Shown: positions 15,106-24,180, counted from the stretch's first letter. The stretch is 32,531 nucleotides of DNA from Planctomycetota bacterium (GCA_027297745.1 JAPUHK010000029.1:1-32531), one strand, 5' to 3'. Notes: generated by a model from the sequence alone, not told the origin. Program-made: numbers and translations.

Positions 15106-15716
15106 GCGAAGAGAAGACCGACACCGACATGGACTTCGAGCCTGCGGTGTCCGCCGACTCGGTGGCGGAGAGCCAGGAGGATGCGCCCCCGCCGCCGCCG
15201 GAACCGTCCGCAGGGCCGCGCACGTTCCCGCAGCAGTACACGTTGCTGTTCGGGTGCGTGGTCGTCCTGGTCGCGTCGCTTTCCGTCTGGGAGCGCGAGG
15301 CCGTCTTCGGCCGGGACATTCGCGGCTCCGACATGATCTCCGGCTGCTTCCTGCTCGCCTTCGCCTTGCACAGCGTGATCGTTCAGATCCTCGGCCTGAT
15401 CCAGGGGCGCCTCAAGCTGATGGCCACCTTCATGACCGGATTCCTCGCGCTGTACGTCGGCATCGGAACCTTCATGCGCACCGGCAACCGGTCCGAGTTC
15501 CGCACGCTGGCGCAGATCCAAGAGGCGGCGGCGGATGGGACTTCGTACCAGCAGAGGTTCTACGACTATCTCGGGCAGTACGGGCCGGGCGTGTGGCTCG
15601 CCTTGTTCGGCGGGCTGGTCCTGACCTGGGTCTTCCTGAAGCCGTTCATCGTCCCGAGCGGCAAGAAGAAGGAGCCCGCTCCTGCCCCCGCACGCGGCGG
15701 CCGGCGGCGCCGCTGA
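15102..15716 (+). CDS. Multi-pass membrane protein between prfA and prmC
   Basis: A 204-residue protein starting at ATG 15102, overlapping the prfA stop by 4 nt. The N-terminus (about 1-45) is acidic and proline-rich ([16 protein letters not shown]) and probably cytoplasmic. Four hydrophobic segments follow: about 49-65 ([15 protein letters not shown]), 80-100 ([20 protein letters not shown]), 106-123 ([19 protein letters not shown]) and 163-181 ([19 protein letters not shown]). The C-terminal tail is Pro/Ala then Arg (GGRRRR). I recognise no family. Its insertion between prfA and prmC is unusual, and the long overlap with the prmC reading frame suggests coupled translation. A membrane role unrelated to termination is likely. 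Confidence 0.82.
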   Translation: MSEEKTDTDMDFEPAVSADSVAESQEDAPPPPPEPSAGPRTFPQQYTLLFGCVVVLVASLSVWEREAVFGRDIRGSDMISGCFLLAFALHSVIVQILGLIQGRLKLMATFMTGFLALYVGIGTFMRTGNRSEFRTLAQIQEAAADGTSYQQRFYDYLGQYGPGVWLALFGGLVLTWVFLKPFIVPSGKKKEPAPAPARGGRRRR

Positions 15717-15729
15717 GGCGGCCCGCGAC

Positions 15730-16563
15730 CTGAGCGTCCTGGAGCTGATCCGGCGCTCCACGGGCTGGCTGGGCGAGCGGGGGAGCGATTCGCCCCGGCT
15801 GGACGCCGAGCTGCTGCTGGCGCACGTGCTCGGGACGGAGCGCCTGCAGCTGTATCTCGATCCCGCGCGCAAGCCCGCGGCGGCCGAGGTCGACGCGTAC
15901 CGCGCGCTCGTGCGCCGGCGCGGGGCGGGCGAGCCCGTGGCGCACCTGACCGGCAAGAAGGAGTTCTACGGTCTCGAGTTCGAGGTCACGACGGATGTCC
16001 TGGTCCCGCGCCCGGAGACGGAGCTGCTCGTGGACCGCGCCCGCGCGCTCGGCGGCGCCCGCCTGCTGGACGTGGGCACGGGCAGCGGTTGCGTCGCCAT
16101 CGCCTGCGCCGTGCGCCTGCCCGAGGCGCGGGTGACCGCCACGGATGTCAGCCAAGCCGCTTTGGAGGTTGCGCAGCGCAATGCGGAGCGGCACGGGGTG
16201 GCGGAACGCATCGACTTCCGCCAAGGAGACCTGTTCGCGCCCGTGGACGCCATGGATACCAGCGCGCGCTTCGACCTGATCCTGAGCAACCCGCCGTACG
16301 TGGCGACCGGAGAGACCGTAGAGACGGCGGGGAAGGAGCCGGACGTGGCCTTGTTCGCGGGTCCGCAGGGCACCGAGATCCTCGAGCGCCTCCTGGACGC
16401 GGCGCCGGAGCACCTCGCGCCGGGCGGCACGCTGCTGATGGAGATCGGCGAGGACCAGGCGGGGTTCGTCGAGGGTCGCGCACGCGCGTCGTTCGGCTCC
16501 GTCACGATCCACACGGACCTGGCGGGCTTGCCGCGCATGCTGGAAGCGTCCTCCCCGCCCTAG
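15730..16563 (+). CDS. prmC: Peptide chain release factor N5-glutamine methyltransferase, non-ATG start
   Basis: Methylates the GGQ glutamine of RF1/RF2 using SAM. The conserved N-terminal domain (VLELIRRSTGWLGERGSDSP, then RLDAELLLAHVLG) is fully present, and the Rossmann core has the SAM motif LLDVGTGSGCVAIA. The catalytic NPPY is in LILSNPPYVA. In this frame no ATG, GTG or TTG occurs between the in-frame stop at 15637 and a GTG at 15826, which would cut off the N-domain. CTG at 15730 gives 277 residues, exactly the E. coli PrmC length; an alternative CTG at 15682 gives 293 residues and is preceded by AAGGAG. A non-ATG start is therefore necessary unless the sequence has an error. The gene is coupled to the upstream membrane protein gene (stop 15716) and ends convergently 15 nt from the HEAT-like gene. 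Confidence 0.88.
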   Translation: MSVLELIRRSTGWLGERGSDSPRLDAELLLAHVLGTERLQLYLDPARKPAAAEVDAYRALVRRRGAGEPVAHLTGKKEFYGLEFEVTTDVLVPRPETELLVDRARALGGARLLDVGTGSGCVAIACAVRLPEARVTATDVSQAALEVAQRNAERHGVAERIDFRQGDLFAPVDAMDTSARFDLILSNPPYVATGETVETAGKEPDVALFAGPQGTEILERLLDAAPEHLAPGGTLLMEIGEDQAGFVEGRARASFGSVTIHTDLAGLPRMLEASSPP

Positions 16564-16578
16564 CGCGTCTGCTCGTTC

Positions 16579-19170
16579 CTATCGCGGTTTGAGGCCCGCC
16601 TCTTCGAGCTTGCGGTCTTTCTCCCGCCGCTCGAACGAGGCCTTCGCCTCCATGTAGAACTTCAGCTTCTCGACCGCGCTCTTGGCCGCGGCGCGCGTGT
16701 TCGGGTCCGGGCTCTGCAGATGCTTGAGCGCCTCCATGCCAAGCTCGGTGATGTACTGGTCGGCGACGACGCCGAGCACCCAGGCCTCGACCGAGCCTGA
16801 GCTGTGCCAGCCGATGTTCGGAAGCTCCCCCTCTAGCACCTTGCGAAAAACCTCGGTGCGGCGCTTGTCGGAGACCTGGCTGAGGATGCTCAGGGCGGTT
16901 CCGCGGTAGCGCGCGGTTTCGGGCGAGCCCGGTGCGGCCAACTCCTGCAGCGCGAGATCGGTGGCCGCCTTGGGATCGAGGACGCGGTACGTGTACCAGG
17001 CGCCGGCGCCTAGCAGGTCGCGCTTGATCAAATAGGCGGCCATCGTCGGGGCATGTTCCCGCGTTCCGCACTCGCGCAGCGCCCCGAAAACGTAGCTGCG
17101 CTCGGTCGCGTGCAGCGGCTCGCGGCCCAGGTGTTTCACGAGCGCATCCGCGCCTGCCTTGCCGCGCTTGGCCAGCGCCTTGATGGCGCGCTCGCGAACG
17201 TTCTGGTGAGGACCGCCGAGTGCCTTGATCAGCGCACTGGTGGTTCCCGGCGCTTCCTCGTAGGCGCTGGCCAGGTGGACTGCGAGTTGGGCGATCTCCC
17301 AGCGGTCGTCATTGGAGAGCGCGTACAGCTTGGACAGCAGCGGCTCCTCCTTCAGCGCGTTCGTGACCGGCCGGCTTCCCATCACTGTGCGCACCGGGCT
17401 GCTCTTCGGCCGCTCGTTCTCCTTCTCTTGCCACTTCCATCCCTCGCCGCGCGCGCCGAGCATGTGTTCCGCCACGATCGCCGCGGTGGCGTCGCTGCGG
17501 GAGGCCACGGCTTGCAGCAGTTTGGCGACTCGGTGGTCGGTCTTGGGGATGACCAGCGCGAAAAACGCATCCCAAGCAGGACCTTTGGCCCGTCCCTGTG
17601 CCTGCCAGGCGGCAGTGAGCAACGCGTTGTGGTCGTCCGAGTTGCGCGCATACTCGGCCAAGCCGGTCGCGTGCTTGGGCCCGATTCTCCTGAGGTAGAA
17701 GGCAGTGGCGAACGCCTGCACCCCGGCGCCCTTCTTCTCGCTGAGAATGCGCGCAATCTCGTCGAAGGACGAAGGGCCGAACGCGGTCAGAGTGAGGATC
17801 ATGACCCCGGCGTCCGAGTCCCCCTGCGCCAACAGCTCCAGCGCCTGCCTGCGCAGGACGGCTTCGTTGGAGCCGAACCTCTTCCCCTCGGGCTTGTGAT
17901 TCACGCCGAGCTGCAGCTGGCGCGCCACATAGGCGTCGTTGTGGTCCAGCGCCCAATGGGCGATCTGGGCCGCCGCCGTGGCGGACACGCCAGCGCAGAG
18001 GCGCAGCGTGCTGCCGACGGCTTGCTTGCGGCCTTCGTTCTCCGCGATCTTGAGCGCAATGCCCGCGTAGGCGCTAGCTGCGTCCTTGCCTGGGGTCTTG
18101 CCCCTGAGGGCGTTCCACCCATCGGGCTTTTGGAGCAGCAGCTTCTCGATGCGCGTCTTGAGCGCCGGACGCATCGCCAGCGTCGGCAGCGCGTACCAGG
18201 CGTTGTCGTCGATCCCGCCGGGCTCGCCCTTCACGGTGGCCTCGGCGTGCTTTACGAGGGCCGCGGCATAGACATCGGAAAACTTCGTGTACTCCTTCCA
18301 CTTGCCGCAGTCGCTGGCTGCTTCCTGCACCTCGGGATCTTCGTCTTGAAGCGCCTGCGCCAGGACGGTGAAGATGCGCTCGCGCTCGGGCTGCTTCTGC
18401 CCCGCCCCGAGTGCCTCCCACAGCTCCCAGACGATCACCTCGCGCAGGCGGGGCGCCGCGCTGCCGTAGATTTCGGTCAGCGTCACCACCATGGACGGCG
18501 GGTAGTGCATCTCCTCGTCGGAGATGCCGGCGAGGACCTGAGCGCGGAAGGGCACTTGCGGGTCGCGCAGCGCGGTCTCCACGATCGAACGCGCCTTGTC
18601 CGTGCGCTGCAGGAGCAGCGCCTTTGCGGCGGCCTTGACCGCGCCCGGCGAAGTGGAGCGCAGCGCGTACGTCAGCATCGGGTGCGCGACGGGGCCGAGG
18701 TCGGCCAGCGCGTCCAGCAGGGCCGGGTCCGGCTTCGTGGTCGCAATCTCGATGTAGAGCTCCTTGATGCGCGCCTCGAGCGGCGAGTCGGTCTCGAGGA
18801 TGGTGGGGTTGAAGTCTTCGCCGGCAGCGCCGGCGATGCGTTTGGCCTCCGCGCCCGGCGCCTTCGCCTTCGGATAGCGCGTCTCGATCAACTTGGACAG
18901 CTCTGAAACGTCCTCTCCGCGCGCGGAACGAATGCGGATCAGACCGAGCAACGCGCGCGGCGCCTCGGGCGCGTCCGCATGCTCTTGCAGGATGCGCTGG
19001 TAGAGCTTCTCCGCGTCGGCAGGCTTGTTGAGCGCTTGTTCCGCCCAGGCGGCGCGCTGGTAGAGGTCGGCGGCGGTCTCTTCAGCGCCGGAGGCAGATG
19101 CAGCGCCGGCGCCAAACAGAAGGATCAGGGAGATGAGGGTTCGTTCGAGGACGACTTGCATGTCGCCCAT
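16579..19170 (-). CDS. Large secreted HEAT-like/helical-repeat protein
   Basis: An 863-residue protein. Start ATG at 19170 (a second ATG at 19161 differs by three residues) is followed by a signal peptide (about 1-28: MQVVLERTLISLILLF, then GAGAASASG). Longer upstream frames lack any signal. The mature part is almost all alpha-helical: an N-terminal TPR-like pair (DLYQRAAWAEQALNKPADAE), then many HEAT-type helices such as ALIKALGGPHQNVRERAIKA and GREPLHATERSYVFGALREC. A Lys/Glu-rich coil ends the protein. No enzymatic motif is visible; such scaffolds bind other proteins. It follows the response regulator by 8 nt in the same direction, so it is probably in the kinase-regulator operon and may be a target or an accessory sensor component, which is inference. 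Confidence 0.86.
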   Translation of the reverse strand: MGDMQVVLERTLISLILLFGAGAASASGAEETAADLYQRAAWAEQALNKPADAEKLYQRILQEHADAPEAPRALLGLIRIRSARGEDVSELSKLIETRYPKAKAPGAEAKRIAGAAGEDFNPTILETDSPLEARIKELYIEIATTKPDPALLDALADLGPVAHPMLTYALRSTSPGAVKAAAKALLLQRTDKARSIVETALRDPQVPFRAQVLAGISDEEMHYPPSMVVTLTEIYGSAAPRLREVIVWELWEALGAGQKQPERERIFTVLAQALQDEDPEVQEAASDCGKWKEYTKFSDVYAAALVKHAEATVKGEPGGIDDNAWYALPTLAMRPALKTRIEKLLLQKPDGWNALRGKTPGKDAASAYAGIALKIAENEGRKQAVGSTLRLCAGVSATAAAQIAHWALDHNDAYVARQLQLGVNHKPEGKRFGSNEAVLRRQALELLAQGDSDAGVMILTLTAFGPSSFDEIARILSEKKGAGVQAFATAFYLRRIGPKHATGLAEYARNSDDHNALLTAAWQAQGRAKGPAWDAFFALVIPKTDHRVAKLLQAVASRSDATAAIVAEHMLGARGEGWKWQEKENERPKSSPVRTVMGSRPVTNALKEEPLLSKLYALSNDDRWEIAQLAVHLASAYEEAPGTTSALIKALGGPHQNVRERAIKALAKRGKAGADALVKHLGREPLHATERSYVFGALRECGTREHAPTMAAYLIKRDLLGAGAWYTYRVLDPKAATDLALQELAAPGSPETARYRGTALSILSQVSDKRRTEVFRKVLEGELPNIGWHSSGSVEAWVLGVVADQYITELGMEALKHLQSPDPNTRAAAKSAVEKLKFYMEAKASFERREKDRKLEEAGLKPR

Positions 19171-19178
19171 GAGACGCC

Positions 19179-19868
19179 CTAGGCCGGCTTGTGTCCGTCC
19201 CGATCCTGTAACGCTATGGTCCCCGGCTCGATGCGATAGCCCACGCTGTGGACCGTCTGCAGGATGCGGGGCGCCTCGGGGTCGGTCTCGAGCTTGCGCC
19301 GGAGCCGGGCGACGTGGTTGTCGAGCGTGCGCGTCTCGGTACTGCTCTCCACGCCCCACAGGTCGCGCAGCAGGTCGCTGCGCGGGACTACGTCCCCCTC
19401 CCGCGCGAGCAGGTACTTGAGCAGGTCCGCCTCCGTCGGCGTCAGCCGTGCGGAGCGCGAGCCGTTGCGGATGCGCAGCGACTGCGCGTCGAACACCACG
19501 CCGGGGGGGCGGTTGCGCAGCCGCGCCTCGATGCGGGCCAGAAGCTCCCCCAGGCTGAAGGGCTTGGTGATGTAGTCGTCGGCGCCCAGCTTGAGGCCGG
19601 CGATGCGGTCCACCTCCTCCGCCCGCGCGGTCAGCATCAGGACGGGGGTGTCGACGCCGTCGGCCCGGATGCGCTTGAGCACCTCGAAGCCGCTGCGCTT
19701 GGGCAGCATCACGTCCAGCAGGATCAGGTCATAGCCGCCCGCGCGGACCTCCTTGAGGCCCTCCTCGCCGTCGGCGGCTACCGTGACGCGATACCCCTCC
19801 GCCTCGAGGTTATAGGCAAGGCCCCGCGCCATGCCCTCATCGTCTTCCACCACGAGGATCCGACTCAC
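19179..19868 (-). CDS. OmpR/PhoB-family response regulator
   Basis: A 229-residue two-component response regulator. GTG at 19868 overlaps the kinase stop by 4 nt (GTGA), which fixes the start at the conserved MSRILVVEDDEGMARGL. The receiver domain (1-115) has acidic residues 9-10, the phosphoacceptor D52 (DLILLDVMLP), T80 and K102 (YITKPFSLGELL). A winged-helix DNA-binding domain (about 125-222) contains LTPTEADLLKYLLAREGDVV and TLDNHVARLRRKLE, with a terminal GYRI. Partner of the kinase upstream; the helical-repeat gene follows 8 nt downstream. Target genes are unknown; autoregulation is usual in this family but no operator can be pointed to. Confidence 0.96.
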   Translation of the reverse strand: MSRILVVEDDEGMARGLAYNLEAEGYRVTVAADGEEGLKEVRAGGYDLILLDVMLPKRSGFEVLKRIRADGVDTPVLMLTARAEEVDRIAGLKLGADDYITKPFSLGELLARIEARLRNRPPGVVFDAQSLRIRNGSRSARLTPTEADLLKYLLAREGDVVPRSDLLRDLWGVESSTETRTLDNHVARLRRKLETDPEAPRILQTVHSVGYRIEPGTIALQDRDGHKPA

Positions 19869-21547
19869 CGCACTCCCTCCAACACTAAGACGAGCGAGAC
19901 GACCGAACCTGCACCGGAATTCTCGGAGATTTCTACGCGGCCCCCGTGCGCCTGCATGCAAGCGGCGGCCAGACTGAGTCCCAGGCCGGTCCCGGGCGTC
20001 GCTTTGCGGTCGGCGCTTTCCAGGCGCGTGAAGGGCTCGAGCACGCGCTTGCGATCCTGGACCGGGATCCCAGGCCCGTGATCGCGCACGGTCAGGCGCG
20101 CGAGCCCGTCGTTACAACTGCCCGAGAGATGGATGCGCCGGTCCTCACGGGAGTACTTGCGCGCGTTGTCGAGCAGGTTGTCCAGCGCGCGCAGCAGCGC
20201 CTCCGCATCAGCGGAGATCTCCACCGAGGGTCCGGGCGCGACTTCGAACTCGAAGCCCTCCTCCTCGAGGCGGGGCCGCCAGCGCGCCGCGGCCTGCTTG
20301 ACCAGCTCCCGCGTGTCCACCCGCGCGCGCGTGATCTTGGCGCCGCGGGCGGCGTGCAAGAGGCCCTCCACGAGCCCGTCCAGCCTGCGGGTCTCCTCGA
20401 GGATCGTGTCCAGGAAGGCCTCGCGGTCCTCTTCCCTCACGCGGCCCTGGCGCAGCGACTCGGCGTACAGGTGCACGTTGGCCAGCGGCGTCTTCAGCTC
20501 GTGCGTGACGTTTGCAACGAAGTCGCTCTGGTCGCGCGCCAGCCGCAGCGCCCGCCGCGTCGCGACGAGGCTGACTCCCGTGGCCAGCGCGACGAGCAAC
20601 CCGGCGCAGGCGTAGAGCAGGACCACGAGCCAGGTTTCCCTCCGGACCTCGCCTGCAAGCTTCTCCTCGTCCAGCTCGGCGGTGATCGACAACTCCCCGA
20701 GCGGTGCCGGCAACGGCTCCGAGATCAGTCCGGTGCGCCGGTCGAACGTCGAGGTGAAGTTGAGGCGGCTCTCGTCGCGCCACTTAACCGGCCTGTACCC
20801 GCAAGGAAGGACCCAGCCGAATTTCTGGATCGGGATGCGCTTCAGGACCAGCTCGTTCGCCTCGCCGTGGCGCACCTCCTGGAACGACGCGGCGTGGAGC
20901 CCCAGTCCTACGCTCGGCTCGAGGGCTGCCAGTTGCGCGCGTTCGCGCCGGCTGCGTACGGGCTCGACGCCCGCCTGCTTCAGGAGGGTCTGCCCGATCC
21001 CGTCGGACGGACCGCCGATCAGCGCCGAGACGTCGTCGATCCAGTCCGCGTCCGGTGCCGTTCCCTCCAGCCGGAAGAGCTCGAGTCGGGCGCGGTACCA
21101 GAGGTCCGTTCCCCGCAACGCCTTCTCTTGTAAGGCCGCCCGGAGGTCGTCGGGACGCTTCTCGCGCGTACCGCGCGCGATGCGAACCATCGCGCGGTCG
21201 ATGGAGTCGCTGGCGGCGGCGAGCGCCCGGTCGAGCTCTCCCCGGCGCAGGAACAGAGCGCTCAAGGTGCCGTAGGGGGGCTCCCACGGACGCGCCTCCG
21301 CCGGCGGCGCGGGCCGGAGCAGCCGGCCCGAGAGGTCGTAGGTTGCGGTGACGGGCGCATCCGACAGGCGCCGGCGCAAGTTCCGCATGAGCCTTTGGCC
21401 CTTCACCTTCAGCGAGGACTTCAAGAGCCGCTCCTCGCTTTGCCGCAGCGACGTACGGATCGCCCGCACGTGACGCGTCGCGCCGAGGATCAGGACGGCG
21501 AACGCTACGAGCAGGCAGCCGAGGATCAGGATCCGCGCTCTTCGCAT
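19865..21547 (-). CDS. Membrane sensor histidine kinase
   Basis: A 560-residue kinase that autophosphorylates on His and passes the phosphate to the adjacent regulator. Transmembrane segments lie at about 5-24 and 306-329; the 280-residue stretch between is an extracytoplasmic sensor region of no recognised fold, with helical stretches. HisKA box: FVANVTHELKTPLANVHLY with H349. HATPase motifs: N box DNLLDNARKYS, G1 VRDHGPGIP, F box VLEPFTRL and G2 PGTGLGLSLA. The sensor domain is unusually large and its signal cannot be inferred. Start ATG 21547 is preceded by TAGAAT just 8 nt upstream, suggestive of a short-leader promoter. The stop overlaps the regulator start. Confidence 0.95.
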   Translation of the reverse strand: MRRARILILGCLLVAFAVLILGATRHVRAIRTSLRQSEERLLKSSLKVKGQRLMRNLRRRLSDAPVTATYDLSGRLLRPAPPAEARPWEPPYGTLSALFLRRGELDRALAAASDSIDRAMVRIARGTREKRPDDLRAALQEKALRGTDLWYRARLELFRLEGTAPDADWIDDVSALIGGPSDGIGQTLLKQAGVEPVRSRRERAQLAALEPSVGLGLHAASFQEVRHGEANELVLKRIPIQKFGWVLPCGYRPVKWRDESRLNFTSTFDRRTGLISEPLPAPLGELSITAELDEEKLAGEVRRETWLVVLLYACAGLLVALATGVSLVATRRALRLARDQSDFVANVTHELKTPLANVHLYAESLRQGRVREEDREAFLDTILEETRRLDGLVEGLLHAARGAKITRARVDTRELVKQAAARWRPRLEEEGFEFEVAPGPSVEISADAEALLRALDNLLDNARKYSREDRRIHLSGSCNDGLARLTVRDHGPGIPVQDRKRVLEPFTRLESADRKATPGTGLGLSLAAACMQAHGGRVEISENSGAGSVVSLVLVLEGVR

Positions 21548-21610
21548 CCAGCGGGATTCTAGGAGAGCCGTGCGGGCGCGGGTGCACCGAAGATGTCCCG
21601 GCGCGGTTGC

Positions 21611-22153
21611 TCAGGCCCCGAACCGATCGTAGTGGGCCAAGAGCGCGCCCTCTTCGTGCTCGTCGCTCAGCTGGCGCAGCACCGCGTCGAACGGGTTGCA
21701 GCGCCCGCCGCCGCCCGAGACGATCTCGGAGCGCCACAGGTTCGGCGCGCGGCGCGGGTCCCAACGTCCCTTGCCGCCGCGCACGTACAGCTCGCCGAGG
21801 ATCGCGCCGAACTCGGTGACTACCTTGCGGAACAGGTTCTGCGGGTCGTCGGGACGCTGGTTCCAGAGCAGGCTCTCCCGCACCGCGGGGCTGAGCATCT
21901 CGTCCAGGTAGGCCACGCCGCCCCTGTCCGGCGCGAGGTCGACTTTGCGCACGTGGTGGATGCGCTGCACGCCGTTGTCCGCCAGCTTGGCCAGCGTCTG
22001 CGGCAGGCGCCGGCGCTCCTCTTCGGAGATGGCCTGCTCGAAGACGTCGAGCCCGGCATGCCCCTCCGGCACGATTGCGGGGAACCAGCGGGCCTTGAGT
22101 GCCGCCGTCGTGAGCTTGCGCTCGTCCGGCCGGGCCTTCTTGAAGGGCCACAC
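21611..22153 (-). CDS. Hypothetical protein, no recognised family
   Basis: A 180-residue protein. GTG at 22153 is chosen because it gives the natural-looking N-terminus MWPFKKARPDERKL; another GTG at 22171 adds six residues. It is mainly helical, with notable stretches RKVDLAPDRGGVAYLDEMLS and GGGGRCNPFDAVLRQLSDEH. There is no signal, membrane segment or catalytic motif I recognise, so it is probably cytoplasmic. It precedes the histidine kinase by 63 nt on the same strand and diverges from the ABC transporter at 22223. It may belong to the kinase operon, but nothing shows this directly. Confidence refers to being a gene. Confidence 0.75.
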   Translation of the reverse strand: MWPFKKARPDERKLTTAALKARWFPAIVPEGHAGLDVFEQAISEEERRRLPQTLAKLADNGVQRIHHVRKVDLAPDRGGVAYLDEMLSPAVRESLLWNQRPDDPQNLFRKVVTEFGAILGELYVRGGKGRWDPRRAPNLWRSEIVSGGGGRCNPFDAVLRQLSDEHEEGALLAHYDRFGA

Positions 22154-22222
22154 GGCGGCCCAGCCTAACACCGTGGCCCGGTTAGAATTCCCGGCTCCGG
22201 CGCCGCGCCGCGGCCTGTCCCC

Positions 22223-22900
22223 ATGCCTGTGCTAGAGGTCACGAACCTGAAGAAGTCGTACGTCGCTCCCGACGGGGAGCGCACGCCGATCCTGGATCTC
22301 CCGCAGTTCAGCATAGACGCGGGGCGGCAGGTCGCCCTGCGCGGGGCCAGCGGCTCCGGCAAGACCACGTTCCTGAACCTCGTGGCCGGCGTGCTGCGCG
22401 CGGACGAGGGGCGCGTCGTGCTGGCCGGCCTCGATCTCACCGTGCTCAGCGAAGCGGAGCGCGACCGGATGCGCGCGCGCAACGTCGGCTACGTCTTCCA
22501 GACCTTCAACCTGCTGCAGGGCTACACGGCACTCGAGAACGTGCTCTTGGGCATGATGTTCGGCAAGGGCCTGGATCGCGCGGCGGCCGAGGCGCTGCTC
22601 GAGCGCGTCGGCCTCCACGACCGCATGCACTACCGGCCGCGGCAGCTCTCGGTGGGGCAGCAGCAGCGCGTGGCGGTGGCCCGCGCGCTGGCCAACGACC
22701 CGGGGCTCGTGCTCGCCGACGAGCCCACGGGCAACCTCGACGTCCACCACGCCAACGCGGCCCTCGACCTGATGTGCGAAGCCTGCGCCGAGAACGGCGC
22801 GGCCCTGCTGCTCGTCAGCCACGACACCGCCATCCTGGAGCGCTTCGACGACGTGCGTGAGCTGGCCGAGCTCAACCGCGTGGGAGCGGAGACGGCCTGA
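22223..22900 (+). CDS. ABC transporter ATP-binding protein, MacB/LolD type
   Basis: A 225-residue ATPase for an FtsX-type permease. Walker A GASGSGKTT (41-49), Q loop VFQTFNLLQGYTALENV, signature LSVGQQQRV (141-149), Walker B LVLADEPTGNLD and the H loop SHD are all present. The signature has V for the first G of the usual LSGGQ. MacB/LolD-type proteins drive conformational change in the periplasm rather than simple transport. The gene starts a plus-strand cluster: the permease start overlaps its stop (TGATG), and a lipoprotein, a DUF3299 protein and an HMA-type protein follow. A TAGAAT hexamer at 22183-22188, divergent from the 21611 gene, may belong to the promoter; no good -35 box is visible. 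Confidence 0.94.
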   Translation: MPVLEVTNLKKSYVAPDGERTPILDLPQFSIDAGRQVALRGASGSGKTTFLNLVAGVLRADEGRVVLAGLDLTVLSEAERDRMRARNVGYVFQTFNLLQGYTALENVLLGMMFGKGLDRAAAEALLERVGLHDRMHYRPRQLSVGQQQRVAVARALANDPGLVLADEPTGNLDVHHANAALDLMCEACAENGAALLLVSHDTAILERFDDVRELAELNRVGAETA

Positions 22901-24180
22901 TGCGTGGTCTGTGGTTCCTGGTGCGCCGCAGTCTGCGCCAGCACATCCTGTCGACCGTGATCACCGTACTGGCGGTGGCGCTCGCAAGCGGCCTGGTGAT
23001 GGCGGTGTTCAGCATCAACACGCAGACCCACAAGGCCTTCACCGGCGGCGAGACCGGCTTCGACGCGGTGCTCGGCGCGCGCGGCAGCCCGCTGCAACTC
23101 GTGCTGAACACGATCTTCCACCTCGAGACCTCGCCGGGGAACATCCCCTGGTCGCTGTACCAGGAGATCAAGCGCGATCCGCGCGTCAAGCTTGCCATCC
23201 CCTACGCGGTCGGCGACAACTACCTGGGCTTTCGCGTCGTCGGCACGACGCCCGAGATCTTCACGGACTTCGAATACCGCAAGGGCACGAAGTTCCGCGT
23301 TCAGGGGCACGATCCCGCGAACCCGGACGGGCCGCGCATCTTCGACCCGGAGCTGCGCGAGGCCGTGATCGGCAGCTACGTCGCGCAGAAGACCGGCTTG
23401 CGCTTCGGCTCCGTGTTCTCGCCCTATCACGGCATCGACTTCCGCGAGAAGGCCCAGCACGGCGAGCAGTACGTCGTGGTGGGGGTGCTGGAGCCGACGA
23501 ACTCGCCTTCCGACCGCGTCATCTGGATCCCGATCGAGGGCATCTATCGCATGGGCGGCCACTACCTGCGCGGCGCGGGCGAAGACTACGAGGCCAAGCC
23601 CGAGGAGGAGATTCCGGACGAGCACAAGGAAGTCAGCAGCGTCATGCTCAAGTTCCGGGGCGGCAAGATGGTGGGCATGCGGCTCGTGGAGGACATCAAC
23701 ACGCGCGGCAAGGTGGCCACGCTCGCCTATCCGATCGGAGAGGTCATGGCGGAGCTGTTCCAAAAGCTCGGCTGGGTCACGCGCATTCTGACGCTGGTCG
23801 CCTATCTCGTCGTCGCCGTGGCCACCGGCTCGATCCTGGCCAGCATCTACAACACGATGAACGAGCGGCGGCGCGAGTTCGCCATTCTGCGCGCGCTGGG
23901 CGCCCGGCGCGCCACGGTCTTCAGCGTCATCGTGGCCGAGGCGGTCTCGATCGCCGCGCTGGGCAGCGCGCTCGGCATCGTCGTCTGCGGCTGCATCCTG
24001 TGGGGCGCCGCCGTCGTGGTGCGCGCGCAGACGGGGGTCGTGCTGGATCCCTTCACCTATCACACCGCGCTCGTGGCAACGCCCGCGGGCATGTTGCTGC
24101 TCGGCGCCCTGGCCGGCCTGCTCCCCGCCTTCAAGGCCTACTCCACCGACGTGGCCGAAAACCTGGCGCCTCAGTCGTGA
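22900..24180 (+). CDS. FtsX/MacB-type ABC transporter permease
   Basis: A 426-residue permease with start ATG 22900 sharing its A with the ATPase stop. The architecture is the FtsX type: one N-terminal transmembrane helix (about 17-38: LSTVITVLAVALASGLVMAV), a long extracytoplasmic domain (about 40-285), then three C-terminal helices (ILTLVAYLVVAVATGSILAS, VTV-like SVIVAEAVSIAALGSALGIV, and MLLLGALAGLLPAFKAY). The conserved cytoplasmic loop MNERRREFAILRALGARR is present. It is probably half of a homodimeric transporter. A lipoprotein gene starts 2 nt after the stop, which suggests a joint complex in the envelope. Substrate is not readable; neighbours suggest metal or thiol traffic. Confidence 0.92.
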   Translation: MRGLWFLVRRSLRQHILSTVITVLAVALASGLVMAVFSINTQTHKAFTGGETGFDAVLGARGSPLQLVLNTIFHLETSPGNIPWSLYQEIKRDPRVKLAIPYAVGDNYLGFRVVGTTPEIFTDFEYRKGTKFRVQGHDPANPDGPRIFDPELREAVIGSYVAQKTGLRFGSVFSPYHGIDFREKAQHGEQYVVVGVLEPTNSPSDRVIWIPIEGIYRMGGHYLRGAGEDYEAKPEEEIPDEHKEVSSVMLKFRGGKMVGMRLVEDINTRGKVATLAYPIGEVMAELFQKLGWVTRILTLVAYLVVAVATGSILASIYNTMNERRREFAILRALGARRATVFSVIVAEAVSIAALGSALGIVVCGCILWGAAVVVRAQTGVVLDPFTYHTALVATPAGMLLLGALAGLLPAFKAYSTDVAENLAPQS

